Positions 11,161 through 22,633 of a DNA stretch of 64,000 nucleotides are shown one piece after another. Origin of the DNA: Dysidea avara. Lineage: Eukaryota > Porifera > Demospongiae > Dictyoceratida > Dysideidae. Position 1 is the stretch's first letter; each line of letters starts with the position of its first letter. The notes under the pieces were generated by a model. The model ran no database searches and was not told where the DNA came from. It was given only the letters and a program-made list of their open reading frames with translations. The position numbers were made by a program, and so were the translations under genes. The DNA is taken from positions 3,336,001 through 3,400,000 of the forward strand of contig NC_089274.1 of the NCBI RefSeq assembly GCF_963678975.1, written 5' to 3'.

Positions 11161-11906
11161 GTTGGCGAGCTATATTTTAGGTACATGATTAACAATCAGT
11201 GGGCATGGCTCTGGACAGAAAAACATGTTTCCTATAAGTGGGTGTGGCTTCACCACACTTTGCTGATGAAATAGTGTAGCTCCATGTAGGCCACCTAAAA
11301 ACAGTTTCATGCATCCCCAATAAGTGGGCATGGCTCATATTGTGATGGACTCTTTCAAAATCAATTTATACAAAGCAATTAAAGCTCTATCTTCAATTAA
11401 CAATCGTGTGCACTATTGTAGTGTTAATGGTTGTTTAGCTCATTTCAAAAGTCTGACAAATGACTGGGTACAACACCAGGCTGGATCATCTCAGCCTGAT
11501 TCAGCTTCTATCTCAATGTCCAGAGGAGGTTGGACACGCACACGTGAGTGCATACATTTTGTATTGAAAGTTTAACCAAGCGTTCACGAAAGTTTTCACA
11601 AATACCATTCGAGAGTGCACTTCAAGTTATTCAACCCCACTACTCCAGGCACGTAAATCGCTCTTGACATCTATGGGTATCATGTGTGTAAGCGTTTCAG
11701 TTTGCTGGGTGGAATCCATGTGTAATACTATAGGGATGCCTTATGTACATGTATTTAAGCACAATAATTGTCGAAGAAAGCAATGTGCACACTAACAAAG
11801 CCTCTCAGGGTATTGAAAAAGAAGAGCAGACGCCGCTAGCTTGGCCTCACAGAGAATTGAAAAGAGAATTAGAAACTCGCACACCTGCATTGCAATAAGA
11901 ATTCAT
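11161..11906. other. Intergenic, short GTGGGCATGGCT repeats
   Basis: Three spaced copies of AGTGGG(C/T)(A/G)TGGCT lie at about 11198, 11238 and 11323. A 32-base block near 11515-11545 (CAGAGGAGGTTGGACACG) is matched in inverted orientation at about 13450-13470, outside the big palindrome. An 83-codon plus-strand frame at 11324-11575 has no splice or homology support and is not called. Confidence 0.4.
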
Positions 11907-12229
11907 CTTAAGGTTACGGTATAGTCACGGGCAATCATTCAAAATTTTGAATGCCTATCGATATTTTTTGAGAAGCCCATGAAACCAGTCTAGCAGTGTG
12001 AAAAGTTTTAAATGAAGGTGAAGCCCTTCATATTGAATGTTTTTATGTAGCTACAGTGTAGTTTGAGGCAGGTGGAACACTACAATTTGTTGTAGTAACA
12101 CAAGTAAGCCAGCCCGTACATCGCTCAGCTCCAGCTGTCACTACCATGTTTTTCCGCCGCCAAATACAGCAAAAGCTGTAGGTTCTATTGGCTTTTCTGG
12201 GGCATAGTGATACTGTATATTAAATTTGT

Positions 12230-12378
12230 TAGGTCCTGTGGAAGCGTTTTTGGCATGTTTCTCCCCAGTGAGTCGGATACAAGCCTTCAAAGAGCTTGTT
12301 TCACCCGAAAAAACTACTAAAAGTTCAATAAAACGCCTATACTACCAGTAACTTAAAAAATCGCTTCCACAGGACCTA
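12230..12378. mobile_element. MITE nested in left palindrome arm
   Basis: Inverted ends TAGGTCCTGTGGAAGCG and CGCTTCCACAGGACCTA bound a 149-base stretch within the left arm. The same element, mirrored, is at 12869-13017 in the right arm. Confidence 0.75.
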
Positions 12379-12868
12379 GATGTTTTAGTTGTTTAGCCAC
12401 TTGTGTTGAAATTATAAGGATTCAGTAATCTGTTAGTCTGGTTTTTGGCGGCGCGTTTTTATAAAACATCGCTCTATTGTAGACCACACACCCAAGAACA
12501 GTCGTTGTTCTGTAGTAAAAACAAACAAGCACAATTAGTTGTATTACTAACACAACACAGTTGTTGAAATTATTTATCCCTGTTAGGTTTAAAGCAGGTT
12601 TTGTAATTTGTTCCGCCCACGCAACTATTGGTGGAACAAATTACAAAACCTGCTTTAAACCAAGCAGGGATAAATAATTTCAACAACTGTGTTGTGTTAG
12701 CAATACAACTAATTGTGCTTGTTTGTTTTTACTACAGAACAACGACTGTTCTTGGGTGTGTGGTCTACAATAGAGCGATGTTTTATAAAAACGCGCCGCC
12801 AAAAACCAGACCAACAGATTACTGAATCCTTATAATTTCAACACAAGTGGCTAAACAACTAAAATATC

Positions 12869-13017
12869 TAGGTCCTGTGGAAGCGATTTTTTAAGTTACT
12901 GGTAGTATAGACGTTTTATTGAACTTTTAGTAGCTTTTTCGAGTGAAACAAGCTCTTTGAAGGCTTGTATCTGAGTCACTGGGGAGAAACACGCCAAAAA
13001 CGCTTCCACAGGACCTA
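12869..13017. mobile_element. MITE nested in right palindrome arm (mirror copy)
   Basis: This is the exact mirror position of the element at 12230-12378, with the same inverted ends. It therefore predates the inverted duplication or was copied between arms. Confidence 0.75.
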
Positions 13018-13549
13018 ATAAATTTAATATACAGTATCACTATGCCCCAGAAAAGCCAATAGAGCCTACAGCTTTTGCTGTATTTGGCGGCGGAAAAACA
13101 TGGTAGTGACAGCTGGAGCTGAGTGATGTACGGGCTGGCTTACTTGTGTTACTACAACAAATTGTAATGTTCCACCTGCCTCAAACTACACTGTAGCTAC
13201 ATAAAAACATTCAATATGAAGGGCTTCACCTTCATTTAAAACTTTTCACGCTGCTAGACTGGTTTTATGGGCTTCTCAAAAAGTATCGATAGGCATTCAA
13301 AATTTTGAATGATTGCCCGTGACTATACCGTAACCTTAAGAAGCACAAGGTAACGTGGTGTGGATATTGCTAAACATTTCTTCTATCACTTACGCCTCAT
13401 CACATTAGAAATATGCAATTAACAGTGATAAATTTCAGAAGCACTTATATCGTGTCCAACCTCCTCTGTTCAATGTCGGCGCACTAACATTCAGGCACAA
13501 GTCATATTCTAATTAAAGAGCTCACACATGTGCAATAATTATAGTAATT

Positions 13550-14674
13550 ACAGTAGTGTATAGTAGGGACCACAAAGGAGTAGGCGTGGCCCACAAAATA
13601 ATATCACCCAAAAAAACATCCTCAATTTCCTCTAGCGACGATCAGGTAGTATTGGTTAGGTGAAACTAAGCCCAAAAGGCTTTCAGATCGACCCGAAATG
13701 CTTTCAACAAGTTGCTACGGAATTTTTAAAATAATCTATTTAACAGAATTTTCTACTGACTGAGTAAGTAACTGACTGACTGATACCTTCAGACAAGCGT
13801 AACTCGATAACAGCTAAGGCTACGGGCTTGATTTTTTCACTGTTCAACGTCGCTTCGTCCCCACAGGTGCCTTTTGGCATACCGCAGTACGTATAATGCA
13901 TTCTTCATGGACTTACCAGTGTCCTCCTTTGTGTCCCATTCATCTTTGCTGACAGCGAAAAGTGTCAATTTGGCGATAGCACGTGATGGCTTCCCTTCAT
14001 GTAATGGAAATCGTCCGTATTTTTCATAGCGGCTATTTTGATAGCAGAAGTGCTTGTCAAACAGTTCTTGATTCGTACTGCTGTGTAATGGGTTAGACAC
14101 AGCCAACAACGAAGCGTAATGGATACTTCACCTTTCATACAATAATTGATATAAGTGGGGTTTTTCTTTCGGAATGCGTCTTGGTGTGCAGAGGTACTTT
14201 TCGAACAGTTCTTGATTCGAAAATGCTGCGTAACGGGTTGAATATAGCTGACAACGAAGCGTAATGGATACTTCACTCTTCAGACAATAATTGGGGTGCG
14301 CGGCACCATTTCAGATGCGGTATGCATGGGTTCACCAGTCATAATAATTATTTACAAAAAAAGTTAACAAACAAGTACAAAGAAAAATTTGGAATTTTCA
14401 ACTAGAGTAGGGACCGTAGCACATCGATAAAAAGTACCGAAACAAGCTGGAGTAGTGCACGATATTAAATCACAGTAAAACAATAAGAAGTGTTATATCC
14501 CTACTGTGCATTTCCATTATATATGGTATCTTGAGCACAGTAGGGATATAACACTTCTTATTGTTTTACTGTGATTTAATATCGTGCACTACTCCAGCTT
14601 GTTTCAGTACTTTTTATCGATGTGCTATGGTCCCTACTCTAGTTGAAAAATTCCAAATTTTTCTTTGTACTTGT
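13550..14674 (-). mobile_element. Composite hairpin repeat, copy 1
   Basis: Read on the minus strand, the element has a 300-base hairpin (14674-14371) followed by a non-hairpin body with a short open frame (14109-13837), a degenerate ACTGACTG stretch (13750-13785), and an end near TATAGTAGGGACCAC (13560). The hairpin arms share TTTTCAACTAGAGTAGGGAC, ATCGATAAAAAGTAC and GTTATATCCCTACTGTGC around a loop of about 25 bases. A segment around GAAGCGTAATGGATACTTCA is duplicated within the body (14113 and 14258). Other copies are at 26082, 32158 and 59849. Confidence 0.75.
13837..14109 (-). other. Conserved short open frame inside composite repeat
   Basis: The frame contains FAVSKDEWDTKEDTGKSMKN and NALYVLRYAKRHL. 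The same peptide, with substitutions but no stops, is seen in the copies at 26090-26250, 33418-33645 and 60450-60647. The DNA at EDTGKS includes a GGTAAGT splice-donor consensus. No known protein family was recognised. It may be a captured exon or simply a young repeat. Confidence 0.4.
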
Positions 14675-15640
14675 AATAATAATAGCTGTTCAGTTAGTTA
14701 TAGTACTCTATTACATCAACCTTAGCCCAAGATTTAGTATGGTATTGATGAATGTCCCTCAAGAGTATCTAGATATGAACAACAATAAAATTATCTTAAA
14801 GCTATTTTAGAGACTTTCAGTGGTATTAAAGTGCAGATACAATATCATTGACTGTTTTCGTCTTGGAAAATTCAAACAAAATCAACCTAGACCATGGTCC
14901 ATCTTAATTAAGCTGCTGCGTACTATTGATGTAAATGCAATTTTAGCAAACGAAAGGTCCTTATCTTCTCAGGTTTAAACCTGACATATCACTACAGGAA
15001 AGAGAAACTGAGTCGACCTTACTAAAGGAATGCTGGTCCCTGTTAAGGGCTGGTCACAGTCGCAAACAAGTAACAATCGCATCTACATCAATGGCCAACT
15101 ACATAGTGAAGTGATAAATTTAGTTTTCAAACGCTCTTCTTTATCCTCAACCTCATCAGTCCAATCAACAGTCGCCTCTCATCCACAGCAACTGCAACAT
15201 AAGACCACCAGCTCCCCTGATATCAACTTAACAAGTATTCATAATTGATAGGCACCTCACATTTGCAATTTTTACAACTGAGATATTGGAACCCCTGATA
15301 ATTGTTCTGTAACTACATCATAATTGTATATTAGGCCTTCTGGTATACAGCCTCTGCCTTTACCAGGTACTTTAATCATAATTTAATCATAATATTGCAT
15401 TGCCTTGTTGTTTTGTTCCTGAGCCCAAGTGCTGCCAGCTCAGTATATAGCTAAAGCCATATTAGTGTCTTTTGTGTTGGGTGTGAATGAACAGATGCAT
15501 ATGGTCATAGTAATTGTAACTCCTGTGATGCCCAATCAGTCTTTGCCTCATTTGGTAGCACACAGTTATTTGTAACTTGATAGACCACAAACATGAGAAC
15601 AGAAACTAACACACCCATATGTGGTTGAGCCCACACATCA
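14675..15640. other. No gene confirmed
   Basis: A 72-codon plus-strand frame at 15030-15248 (Ser/Gln-rich) has no splice partner that I can identify. The rest has no structure beyond AT-rich sequence. Confidence 0.35.
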
Positions 15641-16460
15641 CTTCAAAAAGTGCTGATCCAGTCATTGTGTGCCCAGTACATGAGAAAAGCCCCTTTCATT
15701 CAGAAGTGCAGTCCCTTTCAAAGTGCTGGGTATCGCGGAAACATAGCAAATCAACTTTTCGCCGTTGACTATGATCGTGACTCTGCTGCAGCAGCACGGA
15801 ACCTACGTGACAAATGGAGATTTGATCGAGTGTGTGCACCGTGTTGCACGTCTGTTATCGACTCATGATGGTTAACGAAGGTGCGTTCACTAACATGGTA
15901 TCTGTAGCGCTGTGCAGGTGAATACAGTAGATTGCGAGCAGGCAAACGTGCATTCCGTGTATACGTATACATAGCACAGTGGAGAGGCTACACTCCACCA
16001 TGATATCATGTACCGTAATTTCCGGTTATTTCTTTTAGGTAATGCAATCATATATCGCGCCGCCCGCTCCAAAAGTCACGTAGCTATTAAGCCACTCCCA
16101 TTACCATTTTAAGTAAAAATTGTATCAAAGCAATTGAACTTACCCCGATCCTACTTCTGTGCCTTAAAATATCAAGATATACTTTCCCTTAACCTTTCCC
16201 ATCGCATCAACGCGATGTTTTTAACAATCGTTCCTATCCACTCTCGTATCCACCATTTTGTCTGACCTATGGTCTGACACGTAGTACTCAAGTACACAAC
16301 ATACCTGCTTCTTTGTCCCACTGATGTACCACCGCGACACTCAAGGTAGGTAATATAAGATCTGTTTTACTTCTCCTAAAGCAAACACTTATAGTTAACC
16401 TGAACGCTTGCCTCCTGATTAAAAGAAGCGCGCAATCAATCAATCGCGCGCATAAAACTA
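15640..16460. promoter_or_regulatory. CpG-richer stretch, possible promoter region
   Basis: CpG dinucleotides are more frequent here than in the flanks, for example ATCGCGCCGCCCGC near 16055 and CAATCGCGCGC near 16440. No transcript start can be read directly. It could serve an unseen gene, but nothing in the sequence proves it. Confidence 0.2.
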
Positions 16461-16635
16461 CTTTTAATATTGGTTACCGTCGTTTTAGCAAAATAATTTC
16501 TATCACCTTGTGCATTCTTGAATTTCCAATTATACAGGAACTACACTGAAGTCCATGTAAATTCTAGATAGTGATATCTCACAGCCTGTCTGCAAAATCA
16601 GTGACCTATTAGGCTATTTAGTCTCATGTGGCCAG

Positions 16636-17107
16636 CAGTGTTGAGCAAGTTACTCTGTAAAATTAACTAGTTACATATTACTTGCAACAGAACTATTTAG
16701 TTACAGTTACATATTACCCATAAAATAAAGTAACTATAATAATATTACATATTATATTACTTTGTGTCCACAGCCTTAAGCTGTCATGTGTGAAACTACC
16801 ACCTTATCACATGACATGATTTTGTTGTTGGGCAATGTGCAAATCTTGGTTATAAGTAAGAAGCTGGTGAATAAGCTTCATTCAGTAGGCTTCAATACTT
16901 CGTTGTGGCTAGGCATTACTCAGTGGATTACTAACAAGATTAGTAACTTCATTACTTGTAGTAATAATATTACGTAATATTAGACTCATTACTGTAACTA
17001 TATTACTTAGGTAACGCATTACATTTGTAAGTAAAGTAACTTGAGTTATATTACCTGTTTTTATAGCGTATTTTGCTATATTACGTAACGCATTACTCCC
17101 AACACTG
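16636..17107. mobile_element. hAT-like MITE with 8-base target duplication
   Basis: The element begins CAGTGTTGAGCAAGTTACT and ends GCATTACTCCCAACACTG, the widespread hAT-type end. It is flanked by identical octamers GTGGCCAG (16628-16635 and 17108-17115). The interior is rich in GTTAC/GTAAC words. It has no transposase, so it is non-autonomous. Confidence 0.88.
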
Positions 17108-17115
17108 GTGGCCAG

Positions 17116-17877
17116 CTGCAGACCAACTGCTTTTCCCTTTATCACTGTCAAAAGTTGTCTGGCCATGCAAGACCACTGTAGTTGACTATTGCAAGTGCAA
17201 CTAGATCAGAAATCAGAAAGTTCAACTGATATTAATTTTTAATGTTTTACCATAAACAAAACAGAACAATGAACATGTACAATAACATCATACTGTTGAG
17301 TGAAGCCATATATAGTGATCAGGTGATCTACAACATGATATACTTAATCTAAATTTCTTATATTACAGCACTCATAATTATAATTTTCCTGAAAGACCCA
17401 TGCACGATCACATGAATTCCTATACATTATTTACACTCTCCATAACTAATTATCTTATTCAGTTCACTCTTCATACCACCTAGCCTCTACATTACTATTA
17501 TTATTATTGGTTTTATCAGAAATATAAGTTCATAACATCATCAACAAAATCTCTTTTAAACGTTCACAGTAAACACTTGCAAGTAAATAATTAAAACAAC
17601 AAACATGAATATCAATAAGATTTCAAATACAACCGCAAATTATTATTCAAAACTTTGTATCTGGAACTGGTATTTACACTTAAACTGAGTATGCTAAAAC
17701 TTACTCAACTACATGCCGTACAGCATGTGTAACACCTACCACAAAGTTTCAGTTAAAACTAAAATGCATGCATACAACTAATACATAAGCGACAACCAGA
17801 CAATCCATCCCATAATGATACCATCATTACTGCTACATGAACAGCCTTCAGTAGTGAGCATGTTTCACTAGACGTTC
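17116..17877. other. No gene seen; 3' flank of gene C
   Basis: AT-rich sequence downstream of the gene C stop codon. No exon, hairpin or clear repeat was identified. Confidence 0.4.
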
Positions 17878-20147
17878 TTATAATCTGATGTTTGGAGGTA
17901 ATAATGAATGTTTTTCAGTGCTTAAAACCATTTCTGCTTGTTGTGTATCAATTAGATCAAGATTGTTGGGATCACCAGACACTGGTACAGGGTTAGTAGT
18001 AACTTGGCTGGTCCATGGATTTAACAGTTCTGTTGAGTTGCTTGGTCTTTGATAAGCCACATGTTCTCCACATTCATAAGGAAGAAAAGAAACTAATCCT
18101 ATCCTCTCCTGTAAATCTTGAATGTCTTCACTTATGATCAATGGATCATCAATAACAACATTCTGCTATAAATAGAGAAAACAGAAGGAATTAGTAATTG
18201 TTATTAATAACATGCCAATACATAATACACTCACTGACTCACATGCACCCATACACACTACAGGAAAGAAAAGCATTCATCTAGCAAAACACCGGGCCAC
18301 CTGTATACATCATACTAGCTATATTGGTGTGAGACGTACAACCAATACATTACATTTGCAATGGATCTCATCCATATTGACGTCACAACATAAAAATGGC
18401 AGGGGATTTTGTACAGAGAGGTGTTGGGAGAGATGGCATTTTGCTATGATAATGTTTATATACTCCAGCAGGGGTGAAGGTGAGGCACTAAAAATCAGCA
18501 AAGGAAAATCCTCCCAGGGGCAGGACCAGTCAGATTGTATCAAGCCTCATGGGTGATGGTGTGGAGAATTCATAATAATGTTGACATGGTACATGCACAT
18601 ACACCTTAGAAACCAGGCCAAAATGCTAGTAAGAGAGTAAATTCCCTAATTCTTATAGAAATATACTTTCACAAGTGGAAATTTGATAACATACACACAT
18701 ACATACAAAGGGTGAATCACCTGGTTAATGATTCCATTATTATCTGGCATAACAAGAGCAGCATTCTGGGGTGGGTTATTTGTATCAGTGCTCTCTTCTA
18801 CAGGCCCACCATCAGGTGGATCATCATTATCAGGTGACTGTGCATTCTTGACTGCTGGAACAAGATCATCAGCCGGTGGTCGACTATTATTGGGATCTGA
18901 CTCATTTTCTGGGAAATAAAATGACCTCACGTTACACACTGAAAACTATCTGTAGAATTGTAGCCTTTAGTAGTTAGCTAACACACAAAATGTACAGTAG
19001 AACACCATTTGTCCAAACCTAAGGAGACCACCTAGTTCAGACAACTCAAAAACTCCAGTAGACTCCAGTAGAGTTATCCAAATTTCAAGTTTGGATAACT
19101 CTGAGGTTCCACTGTACTTAGCAGATGATGTAATGTACTATTGAATATACACTGAAACTCATACGCAAGACTCTAGTGAATGGCTGTAGTGAAGCACATA
19201 CAGCCATGCATCATTTTTACTAGGGCTGAAACAAGTATTGCAAATACTTGAGTACTTGTTAAGATCACGTGACCCAGCTCACATGATGCACTTGCCATCA
19301 AGTAGTGACACAATGAAGTTTGATTGGCATAATTTCTTGTCAAAAACACTAACATTAGTACTTTAATACAGTGTATGTATCATCGTTGTTACTTGAAAAA
19401 GCTGTAAATTGCTTAAAGTCAGTATAAAACATGTCAAATGGGTATGACTACAAGTAGCTAGTATTCGAGAGTACTCGAATACTAAAAAACTATGATCATT
19501 TCAGCCCTAATTTTTACATAATGATACATTTGGGGACACAATTGGACAGGTTTCACAGCATGTAAACCACAATCACTACTCACCATCATTCAAACCATCC
19601 TGCTACAAGAAATAGACATTACATATAAGACCAGTCATATAAGAATACTCATACTTACCCAGCCATTATTACTGTACCCGTCTACTATTGTGGATGTCAG
19701 AGAGGATGAAGGAGAATAAGTAGTGCCAAAATTGGGTTCATTGTTGCTTGCTGATGTTTCATAAACTTTTTGTTGTGAATGTGTCACATCCTTCCTGGAC
19801 CCAGCATAAGCTCTTAATTCATCAAGGATTCCTATGGCTTCTTCACTCGTCCATCCAGTCATTCCAGTGTCATTGTTAATGGCAAGAAATTCTACTCTAA
19901 GACACCTTAAATTTGCTAAATACTTCTCTACATCTGAAGACGTACGCAAAGTTTGTACTTTGCGTAGAAGATTTAGTAGTGTCTTCAATCCATTCTTCAA
20001 TTGTTTACAGCTTCCAATACTTTTACAGTTGCTACTCTCACGATCTTCCAACTTTCGAAAAAGGGATTGAATCCTATCTTGCAGAACATCAGGAACTGCA
20101 TCTACTATCCTATTTCGGTCAAAGTTTGTTTTCTTTCTACATGCCAT
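17878..20147 (-). CDS. Gene C: unrecognised 327-aa protein, 4 coding exons
   Basis: Exons read 20147-19659, 19602-19584 (19 bases), 18908-18721 and 18165-17878 (stop TAA). All junctions fit GT-AG and the frame is continuous through phases 0, 1 and 0. Residues 1-130 are basic and probably helical (RIQSLFRKLEDRESS, LKTLLNLLRKVQTL, TSEEAIGILDELRAYAG). The rest is Asn/Asp/Pro/Ser-rich and likely disordered (residues 170-232, SPDNDDPPDGGP). No catalytic motif, zinc site or membrane segment is visible and I do not recognise the family. The ATG lies one base after a good acceptor (CCACAACAG), which implies a 5' untranslated exon. A GTAAGTATAG donor at 22294 on the same strand is a candidate end for it. 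Introns hold a pogo-like MITE (18995) and a hAT-like MITE (19221). Confidence 0.65.
18330..18560 (+). repeat. Dispersed repeat (TGACGTCACAACATAAAAATGG) in gene C intron
   Basis: This stretch parallels 53690-53830: both have a GTCACAA-AAAATGG start, then GGTGTTGGG/GGTATTGGGCAAGATAG, a CTATGATA block and GGTGAGGC/GATGAGGC. They are two diverged copies of one unnamed repeat. An apparent 114-codon frame here is not conserved in the other copy. Confidence 0.4.
18995..19114. mobile_element. Pogo/mariner-like MITE, TA-flanked, copy 2
   Basis: The ends are CAGTAGAACACCATTTGTCC and GGATAACTCTGAGGTTCCACTG, each bordered by TA, in the 148-to-675-base-scale intron between gene C exons 2 and 3. The 120-base element is shorter than copy 1. 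Confidence 0.65.
19221..19509. mobile_element. hAT-like MITE in gene C intron, 8-base target duplication
   Basis: The ends are TAGGGCTGAAACAAGTATT and CATTTCAGCCCTA, the classic hAT tip. Identical octamers ATTTTTAC flank it (19213-19220 and 19510-19517). The length is 289 bases. It is non-coding and sits between gene C exons 2 and 3. Confidence 0.88.
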
Positions 20148-20929
20148 ACTGTTGTGGAACAAGTTAAGCAACAAATTATTACAGCACACAAAACAAAATA
20201 ACACATACGAAAAAAAACATGTGGCCACATCATCAAATCTTCTTCTAAGTTAAAAACTTATTTGGCCTGTTCACAGTTGGTGGCTCAAACAATACAGAAA
20301 CTTGGGAGTGTATAAACAGTGGAATGGACTACTGGAATGGTGGAATGGAGTTTTTACATTTAAATAAATCAGAACGTTTTGTTTATTACTATTAAATGTG
20401 AACCACGCAATACAAACCACCATACACAAAATTAATTTAAATTAAAAACCAGGAAGACTTCACTCCACAAGCCCATCTGTGAGTTTAAAATAACTGCATA
20501 AGCCTTTATCAAATGATGGCCTAACTATTTTGCTTTTCGAGCTGAATAGGTGGCTTAACCACACAGAACCAAGATAACATTTCATTCAGACCTATCAAGC
20601 TATGCATTATACGATGTAGCACACCAGTAGCACATACAATAGAGGAGATAAGAAATTGCTACCCTACATCATTTTCCAACCATAACTCACGGTAACCTTG
20701 GCCAAAACAAAAGGCCTAAAAACAGTTACCCAACAAAAAGTTTGATGTGTGAAACCACCAACTAACTGCATGCATCTTGCCAAAAAAAGGATTAATAACT
20801 GGTATGTATGCATTGAGCTGGATCCTAAAAAACAATCTCATGGATGCAATTACACACAACTCTTAAAAATTAGCTCAACTGTAGCACTGCTTGATCTGTT
20901 AAAAATCTTTTCGTTCAAATGCATTTACA

Positions 20930-21180
20930 GTCAATCTAATGTTTTCACCATGGATCTCCTATGGGGAAGCCATAAAGTATAGTGTCTATTATAGCCCTCT
21001 CTTGAACTTGTAATGGAGCCAAACCACATGTGTCTGTTGTCGATGCTTTTACTGTCACCTTTAATCATCTAGTTGGCTGAAATGTTAATTCTCTTGAGAA
21101 AAAAATCCACTTTTCATTTTGAAAGGATCCAGCTCAACTATAACTGTAACTCTAGGAAACCATGTAGGCCTAACACCATT
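20930..21180 (-). repeat. Dispersed repeat family C, copy 2 (inverted)
   Basis: Blocks TTGAACTTGTAATGGAG, CATCTAGTTGGCTGAAATG and AAATCCACTTTTCATTTTGA are the reverse complement of blocks in 2990-3360, in the same order. Confidence 0.5.
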
Positions 21181-21762
21181 GATATGCAAGATTGAGTCTG
21201 AAATATAATTAGCACAACAGAATTATAAACAACAAGGCCCATAGTATTATATATATGGAGTTAGTAAAACGCGGAATACGGAATAACGGAATTGCAGAAT
21301 AAGCAAACTTATATTTTTCAGATTGTACAAACAATATATAAACTATAATAATTATACTTTCTTTATCTTGCAACAGCTCTGCATGACACGTCACGGTGAT
21401 GAATACACCATAGCTGGGCAAGCATTAAATAGGATGAGCACAGAACCAATCATCCTAGAACGATCTACCTTCGCTAAACTTGCTTATCTATATTCCTTTA
21501 ATGATACTGCTACAAAACACTAAGACCTAGTTCTATTCTTAGGTCAAACAGCTGGCCTTCATGTGTATCTGACCGAATTTATTAGAATCACACTAACTCC
21601 CTGAAACAATCCCCCAAAACTAAAATGTTGATATACTGTCAATATCACACAATTACACACAAGAGATACTTACACAGCTTCATAGGGAAAGCTTGACAGA
21701 AATCAAAGAGCTTTTACTAAACAAACGTTTCCACACTGTTTATCAACAGAGAAAGTAAACAA

Positions 21763-21861
21763 CGCACACCCTTTTCTATATAAGCGTATACCATAAGCAC
21801 ATGACTAAATGCACACACCCTTTTTCTATATAAGTGCATGCCATAAGCACATGACTAAACA
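21763..21861. repeat. Two-copy tandem duplication, about 50 bases
   Basis: Two adjacent imperfect units contain CACACCC, TCTATATAAG and CCATAAGCACATGACTAAA. There is no coding potential. Confidence 0.6.
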
Positions 21862-22459
21862 CTGTCACAAACTCAACCACTTAACTTTGTAGTTCCAATA
21901 AGACTATATCAATAGCCAAACATAACTTATATCACAAAGTTTTCCAGTTCAGCACTAATGAAGGGCTTACATGAAAGCACAATCCTAGCCTTTACGTTCA
22001 TACTAATTCTAGCCTTCTACTTTCATATTCAATGTAGCAAAATGCTTTCACTTTTATTTATACAGTCTCTGTAGACATTTTCTGCACATGGCTTCTGTTT
22101 GGAGTGCAGTGACAACGAATATATGATTCATTAACTAAGTATTGAGTGTCTCAACATTTACTTCAGCCTAAGTATCCTATATAGTATACAGTCCTGGATG
22201 GCACACACCAGCTTCCTAACAATGATTGTATGATGCCACACATTTAAGTTTGACTAGATACTACCTTTGCTAAAACATTTTGTACTATACTTACCAGGCC
22301 ACTTGGCAGCGTTGTCAACTTCTAGGCCAGTAGAAACAATGACCAGGTCTCCTGGTTGTGTATAGGAGCCATTGTGCTTCTGTGACTCTTGCCTATCAAA
22401 AGAATTACAATTACAAATGTAACACTCAAACAGCTGGTATTCACAGGCATTTCAATCAA

Positions 22460-22633
22460 TAGTGGAACCTCTCTACCCAAATTAAGGACACAATAGAAAA
22501 ACCTCCATAATAAGAGAAAGATTTTGGTCCTAATAGATCTGGCTCCATATACCCCAGAAAGAGGGAAAACCTCCATGTTACAGCAAATATATGTCTAAAA
22601 TTCTGGCCTATCTGTATGGAGAGGTTCTACTAT
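22460..22633. mobile_element. Degenerate pogo/mariner-like MITE, copy 3
   Basis: The left end AGTGGAACCTCTCTACCC and the right end GGAGAGGTTCTACTATAC are imperfect inverted repeats of the type seen at 7283, with internal inverted ACCTCCAT blocks. Confidence 0.5.

Larger units (their letters stand above)
11907..13340. mobile_element. 1.43-kb near-perfect palindrome (giant fold-back element)
   Basis: The left arm (11907-12614) and right arm (12633-13340) are reverse complements with only scattered substitutions and no net indels: the symmetry centre stays at 12623.5 from tip to loop. The loop is 18 bases. The ends read TTAAGGTTACGGTATAGTCA with TTAA on both sides (11908-11911, 13336-13339). 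No open frame of useful length lies in the arms. The high arm identity implies a recent origin or ongoing homogenisation. TTAA borders recall piggyBac targets, but the GGTTAC tip is not the usual piggyBac tip. Confidence 0.9.
20229..22290. other. Presumed 5' intron or upstream region of gene C
   Basis: No coding exon is supported. It contains a reverse copy of repeat family C (about 20930-21180) and an imperfect tandem duplication at 21763-21861 (CACACCCTTTT then TATATAAG and CATAAGCACATGACTAAA, repeated once). If the donor at 22294 belongs to gene C, this is its first intron. Confidence 0.35.

Noticed and set aside
12628-12825. 65-codon frame in the palindrome centre
   Set aside because: It spans the loop and one arm. 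The mirror arm should carry the same sequence inverted, and nothing suggests coding.
22322-22576. 84-codon minus-strand frame
   Set aside because: Most of it lies in a degenerate pogo-like MITE. No splice partner continues the frame.
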